Origin: Agromyces intestinalis
GTDB taxonomy: Bacteria; Actinomycetota; Actinomycetes; Actinomycetales; Microbacteriaceae
Assembly: GCF_008365295.1 (NCBI RefSeq)
Contig: NZ_CP043505.1
Coordinates: forward strand, 2,542,001 to 2,606,000
DNA: 64,000 nt
Reading direction: 5' to 3'
Of this stretch, positions 1 through 7,434 are shown one piece after another. The translations under genes and the position numbers were made by a program. The notes below the pieces were generated by a model. The model was not told where the DNA came from, searched no databases, and saw only the letters and a program-made list of their open reading frames with translations. Position 1 is the stretch's first letter. Every line of letters starts with the position of its first letter.

Positions 1-470
1 AGCGCCCGCGCGGGCTCGCGTCGCAGGAACTGGCGGAAGTAGTCGGCCCGGTTCAGGTCGGCGACGAAGTGGGTGAGGATCGCGGCGACCCGCTCGGCGC
101 CCGCGAGTCCGGCTTCGTCGCCGGCCTCCTCGGCCTGTGCGAGGGTCGGCATGGCCAGCGACCACAGCACCTCGCTGAGCAGTGCGTCGCGGTTGCCCAC
201 CCAGCGGAACAGCGACGTGCGATCGACGCCGAGCGAGGTCGCGAGCGCACCCATGTCGATGCGGCGGCCCGCGATGAAGGTCTCGCGGGCCTCGTCGAAC
301 GCCCGGCGTGCGTCGGCGTGCGTCTCGAGGCGCTCGCTCAGCCACGAGGGCGCGGACTCGAGGCCGACCGTCGCGATCGGCGGGCGGGAGGGCGTCGCGG
401 ATGCTCCGGATGCGCCGGATGCGCCGGATGCACCGGGCTCGACCGTCGCGGTGGAGGACGTGGAGGGCAT
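1..470 (-). CDS. TetR/AcrR-family regulator, C-terminus cut by window edge
   Basis: Reading leftwards from the ATG at 470-468 gives an open frame that runs off the window. The helix-turn-helix is visible at about residues 65-100 (GRRIDMGALATSLGVDRTSL, then FRWVGNRDALL), which is the TetR fold. The rest is the start of the ligand-binding helices. Residues 11-24 are a low-complexity GASGASGASGAS tail encoded by a 9-nt repeat. The start fits a leaderless transcript: TACGAT at 482-477 lies 6 nt before the ATG and no Shine-Dalgarno is visible. It diverges from the acyl-CoA dehydrogenase at 560 and a long palindrome sits between them, so it probably controls that operon and itself. The effector, perhaps an acyl-CoA, is inferred. 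Confidence 0.85.
   Translation of the reverse strand, partial: MPSTSSTATVEPGASGASGASGASATPSRPPIATVGLESAPSWLSERLETHADARRAFDEARETFIAGRRIDMGALATSLGVDRTSLFRWVGNRDALLSEVLWSLAMPTLAQAEEAGDEAGLAGAERVAAILTHFVADLNRADYFRQFLRREPARA
399..434. repeat. 9-nt coding minisatellite, 4 copies
   Basis: Four tandem copies of GGATGCNCC (399-407, 408-416, 417-425, 426-434) lie in the 5' end of the TetR gene. On the minus strand they encode the Gly-Ala-Ser tail ahead of the DNA-binding domain. The unit contains GGATGC, the oligomer over-represented across this window. Confidence 0.85.
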
Positions 471-501
471 GCGGGAATCGTACCCCCGTGGCATCCGAAT
501 G

Positions 502-527
502 ATGCAACATTCTAGAAAATGTTGCAT
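502..527. promoter_or_regulatory. Palindromic operator between tetR and acyl-CoA dehydrogenase
   Basis: A perfect inverted repeat, ATGCAACATT (502-511) and AATGTTGCAT (518-527), has a 6-nt AT-rich spacer (CTAGAA). It lies in the 89-bp divergent intergenic region and overlaps a candidate -35 (TTGCAT) for tetR. Size and symmetry are typical of a TetR operator. Confidence 0.75.
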
Positions 528-559
528 ACTGCCTGTGATCACCGACGATCGGAGACCCC

Positions 560-1804
560 ATGACCCTCACCATCACCACCCCCCTCGACGGCCCCGACGA
601 GGCCGTCGGCGAGCCGGCCGCCCTGCTCGACGCCGACTTCTACCGCTTCCAGCAGAAGCTGACGCCCGCCGAGCAGGCGTCGATCGCCGACATCCGCGCG
701 TTCTTCGAGCGCGAGGTGCGCCCGCACGCCGACGACCTGTGGGAGCGCGCCGAGAGCCCGCGGCACCTCATCCCCGGCTTCGCCGAGCTCGGCATGTTCG
801 GCTCGGCCCTGCCCGAGGTGCGCCACTTCGCGAACAGCGCCGTCTACCGCGGCTGGGTCGCGCTCGAGATCTCGCGCATCGACCCGTCGTGCGCGACGTT
901 CGTCGGCGTGCACTCGGGGCTCGCGATGAACTCCATCGCCGTCGGCGGCTCGCCCGAGCAGAAAGCCGAGTGGCTGGAGCCGATGGCCCGCGGCGAGCTG
1001 ATCGGCGCCTTCGGGCTCACCGAGCCCGGGCACGGCTCCGACACCGCGCGCGGCCTCGAGACGACCGCCACCCGGCGCACCGCCGCCGACGGCAGCGACG
1101 AGTGGGTGCTGAACGGCGCCAAGCGCTGGATCGGCAACGCGACGTTCGCCGACGTCGTCGTGATCTGGGCGCGCGACACCGCCGACGACCAGGTCAAGGG
1201 ATTCCTCGTGCGCCAGCCCGCAGCCGGCTTCACCGCCACGAAGATCGAGCGCAAGCAGTCGCTGCGCGGCGTGCAGAACGCCGACATCGTGCTCGACGGC
1301 GTGATCGTGCCCGAGTCCGACCGGCTCCAGGCGATCAACGGATTCCGCGACCTCGCGGTCGTGCTGCGCCTCACCCGCGAGGGCGTCGCGTGGCAGGCCG
1401 TCGGCGTCGCCGTCGGCGCCTACGAGGCGGCGCTCGCCTACGCGAAGGAGCGCGTGCAGTTCGGCAAGCCGATCGCATCGTTCCAGCTCGTGCAGCAGAA
1501 GCTCGCCGAGTCGATCGGCGACATCACCGCGTCGATCGCGATGTGCGTGCGCGTCAGCGAGATGCTCGACGAGGACGAGCAGAAGGACCACCACTCGGCC
1601 ATGGCGAAGGCGTACGTCACGAAGAAGATGCGCGAGGTCGTCGCCCGCTGCCGCGAGCTCGTCGGCGGCAACGGGATCCAGCTCGACCACGGCGTCGCCC
1701 GCTTCTTCGCCGACGCCGAAGCGGTGTACACGTTCGAGGGCACCTACGACATGAACACCCTCATCGTCGGCCGGGCCATCACCGGCATCGCGGCGTTCCA
1801 CTGA
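560..1804 (+). CDS. Acyl-CoA dehydrogenase
   Basis: 414 aa, a usual length for a glutaryl-CoA or short-chain acyl-CoA dehydrogenase. It would oxidise an acyl-CoA to the trans-2-enoyl-CoA using FAD, passing electrons to ETF. Family motifs are seen in order: the flavin-binding segment GAFGLTEPGHGSDTARGLET near residues 150-170, then KRWIGNATFADVVVIWARD, the FAD/tetramer region ERVQFGKPIASFQLVQQKLA, and a C-terminal VGGNGI...FEGTYDMNTLIVGRAITG. The FEGT Glu is the usual catalytic base position in glutaryl-CoA-type enzymes. The ATG is preceded by GGAG at 551-554. Its stop is 15 nt before the thiolase start, so the two are probably one operon under the adjacent TetR. Confidence 0.92.
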   Translation: MTLTITTPLDGPDEAVGEPAALLDADFYRFQQKLTPAEQASIADIRAFFEREVRPHADDLWERAESPRHLIPGFAELGMFGSALPEVRHFANSAVYRGWVALEISRIDPSCATFVGVHSGLAMNSIAVGGSPEQKAEWLEPMARGELIGAFGLTEPGHGSDTARGLETTATRRTAADGSDEWVLNGAKRWIGNATFADVVVIWARDTADDQVKGFLVRQPAAGFTATKIERKQSLRGVQNADIVLDGVIVPESDRLQAINGFRDLAVVLRLTREGVAWQAVGVAVGAYEAALAYAKERVQFGKPIASFQLVQQKLAESIGDITASIAMCVRVSEMLDEDEQKDHHSAMAKAYVTKKMREVVARCRELVGGNGIQLDHGVARFFADAEAVYTFEGTYDMNTLIVGRAITGIAAFH

Positions 1805-1819
1805 TCGGGGATGACACGC

Positions 1820-3049
1820 ATGACCGAAGCCTTCATCGTCGCCACCGCCCGTTCGCCGATCGGGCGCGCCCGCAAAGGGTCGCTCGTCGATCTGCGACCC
1901 GACGACCTCGCCGCGCAGATGGTCGCCGCCGCGCTCGCCGCGGTGCCGGGGCTCGACCCCGCCCGCGTCGAGGACCTGCTCATCGGCTGCGGTCAGCCCG
2001 CGGGCGAGCAGGGCAACAACCTCGCCCGCATCGTGGCCGTGCTGCTCGAGCTCGACGGCGTGCCCGGCACGACCGTGAACCGGTACTGCTCGTCGAGCCT
2101 GCAGACCACGCGCATGGCGTTCCACGCGATCAAGGCCGGCGAGGGCGACGTGTTCGTCTCGGCCGGGGTCGAGTCGGTCACGCACTACGACCGCGGCGCG
2201 GCGGATGTCACGCCCGGCGTCGATGTGCGCAACCCGAGGTTCGCGGAGTCGTGGGCGCGCACCGACGCACGGGCCGGGGGTGAGGCATCCGCTCGCCCGT
2301 GGCGCGACCCGCGCGACGACGGCGCGCTGCCCGACCCGTACATCGCGATGGGCCAGACCGCCGAGAACGTCGCCGAGCTGATGGGCGTGACCCGCGCCGA
2401 GCAGGACGAGTTCGCCGCACGCAGCCAGCAGCGCGCCGAGCGCGCGATCGCCTCCGGGTTCTGGGCGCGCGAGATCACGCCCGTCACGCTGCCCGACGGG
2501 CGGGTGGTCGACGCCGACGACGGCCCCCGCGCCGGGGTCACGGTCGAGGCGCTCGCCGGGCTCGACCCGGTGTTCCGCGCCGACGGAACCGTGACGGCGG
2601 GCAACTGCTGCCCGCTCAACGACGGCGCGGCGGCCGTGGTCGTGGTGTCCGAGCGCATTGTCGACGAGCTCGGCCTGCAGCCGCTCGCGCGCATCGTCTC
2701 GACGGGCGTCTCGGCGCTCTCGCCCGAGATCATGGGCCTCGGCCCAGTGGATGCCTCGCGGCAGGCGCTCACCCGCGCCGGCCTGTCGATCGACGACATC
2801 GACCTCGTCGAGCTGAACGAGGCGTTCGCGGCCCAGGTGATCCCGTCGGCACGCGAGCTCGGCATCGACCCCGAGCGGCTGAACGTGCACGGCGGGGCGA
2901 TCGCGGTGGGGCATCCGTTCGGCATGACGGGCGCGCGCATCACCTCGACGCTGCTGAACGGCCTCGCCGCGACCGGCGGCCGGTACGGCCTCGAGACCAT
3001 GTGCGTCGGCGGCGGCCAGGGCATGGCGATGGTGGTCGAGCGGGTCTGA
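1820..3049 (+). CDS. Acetyl-CoA acyltransferase (thiolase)
   Basis: About 409 aa, full-length thiolase. It carries out the last beta-oxidation step, thiolytic release of acetyl-CoA from 3-ketoacyl-CoA. The nucleophilic Cys is in NRYCSSSLQ (about residue 92), the catalytic His in GGAIAVGHPFGMTGAR and the second Cys in MCVGGGQGMAM near the end. An in-frame ATG at 1811 directly abuts the GGGG at 1807-1810, leaving no room for a ribosome. The ATG at 1820 has 9 nt of spacing, so it is preferred. It follows the acyl-CoA dehydrogenase closely and ends at a terminator-like palindrome. Confidence 0.92.
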   Translation: MTEAFIVATARSPIGRARKGSLVDLRPDDLAAQMVAAALAAVPGLDPARVEDLLIGCGQPAGEQGNNLARIVAVLLELDGVPGTTVNRYCSSSLQTTRMAFHAIKAGEGDVFVSAGVESVTHYDRGAADVTPGVDVRNPRFAESWARTDARAGGEASARPWRDPRDDGALPDPYIAMGQTAENVAELMGVTRAEQDEFAARSQQRAERAIASGFWAREITPVTLPDGRVVDADDGPRAGVTVEALAGLDPVFRADGTVTAGNCCPLNDGAAAVVVVSERIVDELGLQPLARIVSTGVSALSPEIMGLGPVDASRQALTRAGLSIDDIDLVELNEAFAAQVIPSARELGIDPERLNVHGGAIAVGHPFGMTGARITSTLLNGLAATGGRYGLETMCVGGGQGMAMVVERV

Positions 3050-3067
3050 TTTGCGCTCTACACAGAT

Positions 3068-3098
3068 GGATGCCTCGTGCTTCGCGCTCGAGGCATCC
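3068..3098. terminator. Bidirectional hairpin terminator of the GGATGCCTCG type
   Basis: GGATGCCTCG (3068-3077) pairs perfectly with CGAGGCATCC (3089-3098) around an 11-nt loop. It lies between the convergent thiolase and membrane-protein genes. There is no long T-run. Confidence 0.7.
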
Positions 3099-3136
3099 GT
3101 GCTGTTGCTCGTGATGAGACGCGGATTCCGCGGGGC

Positions 3137-3646
3137 CTACGGCCAACGCACGCGACCCGGCGTCCCGTCCGAATCCGATGGGCGGCTCAGTGCATCCTCT
3201 GCTCGCAATGCCGTAATGTCGCGGACCATGCCGGTCACGGACAGGACGAGCAGGATCGCGACGACGACCGCGATCACCGTTGACACGATGTGCAAGACGA
3301 CGAAGACGACGGGCGACGTGGCGAGGGCGCCGGCGAGTGCTGCGCTCACCGCGACCATCCAACAGAGGATCCCGGCGGGTCGGAGGTTGGTGCGCGCCAG
3401 CGCGGCGAGCCACCCGAAGAACCAGATCAACGGCGGCGCGACCATCGCGACGACGACGAGCGCGGTGTTCATCAGGTCGGGGTCGAGGGCGATCGGCGTG
3501 GCGAACCAGCCGTCTGCGGTGATGTGTTCAGCCTCGGCCACGCGCTGGTTGACGAAGAGCACGGCGGCGAATCCCAGGTAGAACGCGCAACACCCCGCGG
3601 CGAGGATTCCCGTCGCGATACGGAATCGTCGTCGATGTCGGCTCAT
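3137..3646 (-). CDS. Four-helix membrane protein of unknown function
   Basis: 169 aa. Four hydrophobic segments are visible: about 10-32 (ATGILAAGCCAFYLGFAAVL), 60-84 (TALVVVAMVAPPLIWFFGWL), 92-110 and 117-140. A basic N-terminus (MSRHRRRFR) suggests it faces the cytoplasm. No family motif is recognised. An AGGG directly abuts the ATG, so the true start could lie elsewhere. The frame shows normal high-GC codon use and is convergent with the thiolase. Confidence 0.6.
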   Translation of the reverse strand: MSRHRRRFRIATGILAAGCCAFYLGFAAVLFVNQRVAEAEHITADGWFATPIALDPDLMNTALVVVAMVAPPLIWFFGWLAALARTNLRPAGILCWMVAVSAALAGALATSPVVFVVLHIVSTVIAVVVAILLVLSVTGMVRDITALRAEDALSRPSDSDGTPGRVRWP

Positions 3647-3811
3647 CCCTGCCGCTCGGTTCGTGGAATCTGCGTCACACTCTTCTCGTGTTCGGCGTGC
3701 ATCTGGACGTGAGCATATCGATCTCGCTGGTTCCGGACATGATCAGACGAACGCACGAGACGAGGGAGGCGAAATGCGGGAACGGCCTCCCGAGCCAAGG
3801 TGTTTAGCGTC

Positions 3812-3841
3812 TGGACACTTGCGCTGTTTAGGAACTAAACT
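3812..3841 (+). promoter_or_regulatory. Leaderless promoter and operator of the HicA/HicB-like pair
   Basis: TGGACA at 3812-3817 and TAAACT at 3836-3841 are separated by 18 bp. The -10 ends 6 nt before the GTG start at 3848, which has no Shine-Dalgarno. A palindrome GTTTAG-GAA-CTAAAC (3826-3840) overlaps the -10, placed as expected for repression by the antitoxin. The region is noticeably AT-rich for this genome. Confidence 0.65.
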
Positions 3842-3847
3842 TAGACT

Positions 3848-4057
3848 GTGAAGGCACGCGAGGTGAACCGGGCGATCGAGGTCCGCGGTGGCGCGGTGCT
3901 CCGCCAGAAGGGATCGCACCGCTTCTACCGGGTCGAGGTCGACGGTGTCGTTGGGCACACCACGGTCCCACAGCACACCGGCGATATCCCGACCGGGCTC
4001 CTCCGCAAGATCGAACGAGACCTCGAACCGGTGCTCGGGAAGGGATGGCTCCGATGA
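3848..4057 (+). CDS. HicA-like mRNA interferase toxin
   Basis: 69 aa, typical HicA size. HicA toxins are double-stranded-RNA-binding-fold ribonucleases that cut mRNA when freed from HicB. The N-terminus MKAREVNRAIEVRGGAVLRQ followed by KGSHRFYR matches the conserved GSH region that holds the catalytic His (about residue 24). It continues VDGVVGHTTVPQHTGDIPTG, like the HicA strand and PxH segment. The start is GTG; its -10 lies 6 nt upstream, so the mRNA is probably leaderless. The stop overlaps the next gene (ATGA at 4054-4057), giving the usual toxin-first hicAB order. Confidence 0.82.
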   Translation: MKAREVNRAIEVRGGAVLRQKGSHRFYRVEVDGVVGHTTVPQHTGDIPTGLLRKIERDLEPVLGKGWLR

Positions 4058-4524
4058 GCTACACGGTCGAAGTGACCCGCGAGGGCGACGCGTGGATCGC
4101 AGACGTCATCGACCTCGACGGAGCCCACACCTACGCGCGCAACCTCACCGCCCTCGACGAGGCTGTGCACGAGGTCATCGCGCTCGTCACCGATGCTGCT
4201 GACGACGACGAACGCCCTGACCTGCACTACGTCTACGTCGGCGTCGACGCCGAGTTCACCCGCGCCGCCGAGCTCGGCGAAGCTCGTGATGCTGCCGAAC
4301 GCCGGCAGCGTGACCTCAATGCCGCAACGGCTACGACCGCGGCGAAGCTGGCAGCAGCCGGCTACTCGGTGCGCGACATCGCCGGCGTGCTCAAGATGTC
4401 GCCAGGCCGTGTCTCTCAGATCCTCGGGTCGAAGGGCGTGAACCCGAAGGTTCAGAACCGGGTGAATCGAGGCAAGCGCGCCATCAACGGGCCGACCGCT
4501 GCACGAGTCACGTCGCCGTCGTAG
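4054..4524 (+). CDS. HicB-like antitoxin with C-terminal helix-turn-helix
   Basis: 156 aa from the ATG at 4054, which overlaps the toxin stop. AGGGA at 4041-4045 gives proper spacing; an earlier in-frame ATG at 4045 lies within that ribosome site and is less likely. Residues 1-50 (YTVEVTREGDAWIADVIDLD, ARNLTALDEAVHEVIALV) match the partial RNase H fold of HicB. A helical linker (about 70-105) leads to AAKLAAAGYSVRDIAGVLKM and SPGRVSQILGSK, a helix-turn-helix expected to bind the promoter palindrome. It is longer than many HicBs. Neutralisation of HicA and autoregulation are inferred. Confidence 0.78.
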   Translation: MSYTVEVTREGDAWIADVIDLDGAHTYARNLTALDEAVHEVIALVTDAADDDERPDLHYVYVGVDAEFTRAAELGEARDAAERRQRDLNAATATTAAKLAAAGYSVRDIAGVLKMSPGRVSQILGSKGVNPKVQNRVNRGKRAINGPTAARVTSPS

Positions 4525-4636
4525 GAGTGCTCTCGGCGGCGACTGTTGATGGCTGACCGCGCCCGCCCGGGAGTGACGCGCGGGACGAGAGGAAGCAGAT
4601 GAGATCGACATCGCGCAGCGCCGATCGGATCGACGC

Positions 4637-4837
4637 ATGGGCGTGATCCTCGTCTTGAGCCTGATCGCACCGGGAGCCCTGATCGGCGGATGGCTGCTCG
4701 GAGCCGGTGTCCTGTTCCCCACGTCGGTCTTCAGCACACGCGAAGACCTGAATCACTTCGACCCGGTTCCGGTCTGGAATGCGTACGTGATCACGGGAAG
4801 CGGCCTGCTCGGCGGGTTGACGAGGCCGCGAGCAACA
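4637..4837 (+). pseudogene. Possible remnant of a small membrane protein gene
   Basis: The 4525-4899 gap holds one suggestive frame. An ATG at 4637 opens MGVILVLSLIAPGALIGGWL, a convincing membrane helix, then FSTREDLNHFDPVPVWNAYV and a second hydrophobic patch. The frame has no stop before the terminator hairpin and runs on into sequence antisense to the MaoC gene. A well-placed ribosome site (GAGAGGA) instead serves an ATG at 4599 in another frame, which ends after 15 codons at 4644, just past 4637. This looks like a gene damaged by a frameshift and 3' truncation, or by a sequencing error. Nothing else is seen in the gap. Confidence 0.35.
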
Positions 4838-4876
4838 GAATGGATGCCTCGGGCGTCGCGCCCGAGGCATCCATTC
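4838..4876. terminator. 18-bp perfect hairpin terminator
   Basis: GAATGGATGCCTCGGGCG (4838-4855) pairs perfectly with 4859-4876 around a TCG loop. The core is again GGATGCCTCG. It ends the minus-strand MaoC operon and anything transcribed rightwards from hicAB. Confidence 0.85.
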
Positions 4877-4899
4877 GTGTTCGTCGCAACGGTCGACGC

Positions 4900-5385
4900 T
4901 CAGCCCGGCACGATCAGCGTCACCCACTGGGCGACGAGGGCGGGGCGGCCTGCGCCCTCGATCTCGATCGCGAGGTCTTGGACGACACGGATGCCGGTGC
5001 CGGTCTGCTCGGCCGACGCGATCGAGCCGACCGCGCGCACGCGCGAGCCGACCGTGACCGGCTGCAAGAATCGCACCTTCTCGAACCCGTAGTTCACCCC
5101 CATCGCGACGCCGTCGACGGCGAGCAGGGGCCCGGCGAGCGCGGTGAGCAGTGAGAGCGTGAGGAACCCGTGTGCGATGGGCGCGCCGAACGGACCGGCG
5201 GCGGCCCGCTCGACGTCGACGTGGATCCACTGGTGGTCGTCGGTCGCGTCGGCGAACGCGTCGATGCGCGCCTGGTCGATCGCGAACCAGTCGCCGGGTC
5301 CGAGCGCGGTTCCGGCGGCGCCGAGCAGGTCGGCGGGCGAAGCGAAGCGGGCGGGCGCGGTGCGCGCGTCGGGTGCGGTGCTCAT
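4900..5385 (-). CDS. MaoC-family (R)-specific enoyl-CoA hydratase
   Basis: 161 aa hot-dog-fold protein. The hydratase motif lies around residues 45-75 (FADATDDHQWIHVDVERAAA, then FGAPIAHGFLTLSLL), with the Asp and His of D-x(4)-H in DATDDHQWIH. It would hydrate a 2-enoyl-CoA to the (R)-3-hydroxyacyl-CoA. The start ATG at 5385-5383 overlaps the stop of the upstream SDR gene, indicating translational coupling. It is the last gene of a three-gene operon (alcohol dehydrogenase, SDR, MaoC) that fits reversible oxidation and hydration of an acyl chain. Confidence 0.88.
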   Translation of the reverse strand: MSTAPDARTAPARFASPADLLGAAGTALGPGDWFAIDQARIDAFADATDDHQWIHVDVERAAAGPFGAPIAHGFLTLSLLTALAGPLLAVDGVAMGVNYGFEKVRFLQPVTVGSRVRAVGSIASAEQTGTGIRVVQDLAIEIEGAGRPALVAQWVTLIVPG

Positions 5386-6131
5386 GCGCGCGGCCCACCC
5401 GCCACGTAGAGCACCTGGCCCGACACGAACCCGGTCTCTTCGGAGGCGAAGAACGAGACGGCGGCGGCGATGTCCTCGGGCTGCCCGGCGCGCCCGACGG
5501 GGATCTCGCGCGCCGCGGCCGCGAGGAAGTCCTCGAACGGCACGCCGACGCGTTCGGCGGTCGCGCGCGTCATATCGGTCTCGATGAACCCGGGTGCGAC
5601 CGCGTTCGCGGTGACGCCGTACCGGCCGAGTTCGATCGCGAGGGTCTTCGTGAAGCCCTGCATGCCGGCCTTCGCAGCGGCGTAGTTCGCCTGCCCGCGG
5701 TTGCCGAGCGCCGACGTCGACGACAGGTTGACGATGCGCCCCCACCCAGCCTCGACCTGGTGCGCCTGCACCGCGCGCGACATGAGGAACGCGCCGCGCA
5801 GGTGCACGTTCAGCACCGCGTCCCAGTCGGCCTCGCTCATCTTGAACAGCAGGTTGTCGCGCAGGATCCCGGCGTTGTTCACGAGGATCGTCGGCGCGCC
5901 GAGCTCGTCGGTCACGCGGGCGACGGCGGATGCGACGGCGTCGGCGTCGGAGACGTCCGCCCCGACCGCGATCGCGCGACCGCCGTCGGCCTCGATCGAG
6001 GCCGCGGTCGCGGCGGCCTGGTCTTCGAGCAGGTCGACGACGGCGACGGCGTGCCCGTCGGCGGCGAGTCGGCGTGCGGTCGCGGCGCCGATGCCGCGGG
6101 CGGCTCCGGTGACGATGGCGGTGCGGGTCAT
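5382..6131 (-). CDS. SDR-family 3-oxoacyl reductase (FabG-like)
   Basis: 249 aa, classical short-chain dehydrogenase length. The NAD(P) loop TGAARGIGAA is at residues 8-17, NNAG follows LGAPTILV, the catalytic Ser is in VNLSSTSALG and Tyr-Lys in YAAAK (about 153-157). The C-terminus ETGFVSGQVLYVAGG is typical of FabG. It probably interconverts 3-hydroxyacyl and 3-oxoacyl thioesters. Both ends overlap their neighbours by ATGA junctions (6128-6131 and 5382-5385). Acyl-CoA rather than ACP as substrate is inferred from context. Confidence 0.9.
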   Translation of the reverse strand: MTRTAIVTGAARGIGAATARRLAADGHAVAVVDLLEDQAAATAASIEADGGRAIAVGADVSDADAVASAVARVTDELGAPTILVNNAGILRDNLLFKMSEADWDAVLNVHLRGAFLMSRAVQAHQVEAGWGRIVNLSSTSALGNRGQANYAAAKAGMQGFTKTLAIELGRYGVTANAVAPGFIETDMTRATAERVGVPFEDFLAAAAREIPVGRAGQPEDIAAAVSFFASEETGFVSGQVLYVAGGPRA

Positions 6132-7306
6132 GCGGTGGTCCTCTCGGTTGCGGGGGTGGTGGGGCGGTCGGGCGAAGCGGATGCCTCGAGGTCGATGAGC
6201 TGGCGCAGTTCGTCGCCGGCGGCGAGTCGGTCCATCGCGGCGTCGATCTCGTCGAGGCGGATGCGCGACGACACCAGCCGTTCGAGCGGCAACCGGCCGG
6301 CTCGCCACAGGTCGACGTAGCGCGGGATGTCTCGGCTCGGCACCGCGGAGCCCAGGTAGCTGCCGATCACGGTTCGCGCCTCGGCGGTGAGGGCGAGCGG
6401 TGAGACCGACGCCCTCGCCCCGGGTGCCGGCAGGCCGACGGTCACGGTCGTACCGCCCGGCGCCGTGAGCGCGAACGCGGTCTCGAACGCGCGCGCCGAC
6501 CCGGCGGCCTCGATCACGACGGGAGCGCGCAGGCCTCGGTCGGTCGCGTCCTGCGGCAGCAGCGCATCGGATGCTCCGAAGCCGCGTGCGAGGTCGAGCT
6601 TGGCGGGCACGGCGTCGACGCCGACGACCTCGTGGCCGAGCGCGATCGCGACGAGCAAGGCCGCCATGCCGACGCCGCCGAGGCCGACCACGATGACGCG
6701 GTCGCCGGGTGCGGGTCGGCCGGCGTTCACGACCGCGCCGCCGCCCGTGAGCACCGCGCAGCCCAGCAGCGCGGCGACGTCGGCGGGCACGTCGGCCTCG
6801 ACCGGCACGATCGAGGTGCGGCTCACGACCGCGTGCGTGGCGAACGCGCTGACGCCGAGGTGGTGGTGCACGGGCTGGGCGCGTTCGCCGGGCTCGCCCG
6901 CGTCGCGTCGCAGCCGGATGCCGCCGCCGACCAGCGTGCCCGCGGTGTTCGCCGCCGTGCCGACATCGCACGGCAGGCGTCCGTCGGTGCGGCAGCCGTC
7001 GCACTCGCCGCACCGGGGGAGGAACGTCATCACCACGCGCGTGCCGACCGCGAGATCGTCGACGCCGGCGCCGATCTGTTCGACGATGCCCGCGGCCTCG
7101 TGGCCGAGCAGCATCGGCGTCGGTCGCACGCGGTTGCCGTCGACGACGCTGAGGTCGGAGTGGCAGACGCCGGCGGCCTCGATGCGCACGAGCACCTCGC
7201 CGGGGCCCGGCGGGTCGAGTTCGAGCTCACCGACCGTGAACGGGCGGCTCACCGCGAACGGCGCCTCGGCGCCCGAGCGTTCGAGCACGGCTCCGGTGAT
7301 GCGCAT
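6128..7306 (-). CDS. Zinc-dependent alcohol dehydrogenase (MDR superfamily)
   Basis: 392 aa. Catalytic-zinc ligands are seen in AAGVCHSDLS (Cys about 46) and GHEAAG, and the four-Cys structural zinc lobe in PRCGECDGCRTDGRLPC. The NAD fold GLGGVGMAALL is near residue 200. It resembles class III or mycothiol-type medium-chain alcohol dehydrogenases; the alcohol is unknown. A strong AGGAGG precedes the ATG. It is the first gene of an operon with SDR and MaoC, and diverges from a serine hydrolase across a palindrome-rich region. The C-terminus is extended by a Pro/Thr-rich tail. Confidence 0.9.
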   Translation of the reverse strand: MRITGAVLERSGAEAPFAVSRPFTVGELELDPPGPGEVLVRIEAAGVCHSDLSVVDGNRVRPTPMLLGHEAAGIVEQIGAGVDDLAVGTRVVMTFLPRCGECDGCRTDGRLPCDVGTAANTAGTLVGGGIRLRRDAGEPGERAQPVHHHLGVSAFATHAVVSRTSIVPVEADVPADVAALLGCAVLTGGGAVVNAGRPAPGDRVIVVGLGGVGMAALLVAIALGHEVVGVDAVPAKLDLARGFGASDALLPQDATDRGLRAPVVIEAAGSARAFETAFALTAPGGTTVTVGLPAPGARASVSPLALTAEARTVIGSYLGSAVPSRDIPRYVDLWRAGRLPLERLVSSRIRLDEIDAAMDRLAAGDELRQLIDLEASASPDRPTTPATERTTA

Positions 7307-7327
7307 CTCGCCTCCTCGTCGAGTTGT

Positions 7328-7384
7328 CGCACGAATCGTGCGCAAGATGACAAGCATACCGACCGCGCGGTATGTTGAGTCAAC
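7328..7384. promoter_or_regulatory. Cluster of three palindromes in divergent promoter region
   Basis: Three inverted repeats lie in the 128-bp gap: CGCACGA-A-TCGTGCG (7328-7342), CATACCG-N6-CGGTATG (7355-7374) and GTTGA-G-TCAAC (7374-7384). The middle one has the ACCG...CGGT core common in TetR operators of actinobacterial lipid regulators. No TetR gene adjoins, so the regulator is elsewhere or is the one at 1-470. Confidence 0.6.
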
Positions 7385-7434
7385 TCTCGCGCCGAGCGCG
7401 ACGAGCCTCCCACCGACGACGCTGAGGAGCACCC

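Noticed and set aside
73..2283. Long open frame on the plus strand across the TetR and acyl-CoA dehydrogenase region
   Set aside because: It is rich in Arg/Pro/His without domains, overlaps clear genes in other frames and reflects the lack of AT-rich stop codons in high-GC DNA.
539..2914. 791-codon minus-strand frame opposite the dehydrogenase and thiolase
   Set aside because: Antisense shadow with His/Arg/Gly-rich composition; the plus-strand genes have intact family motifs.
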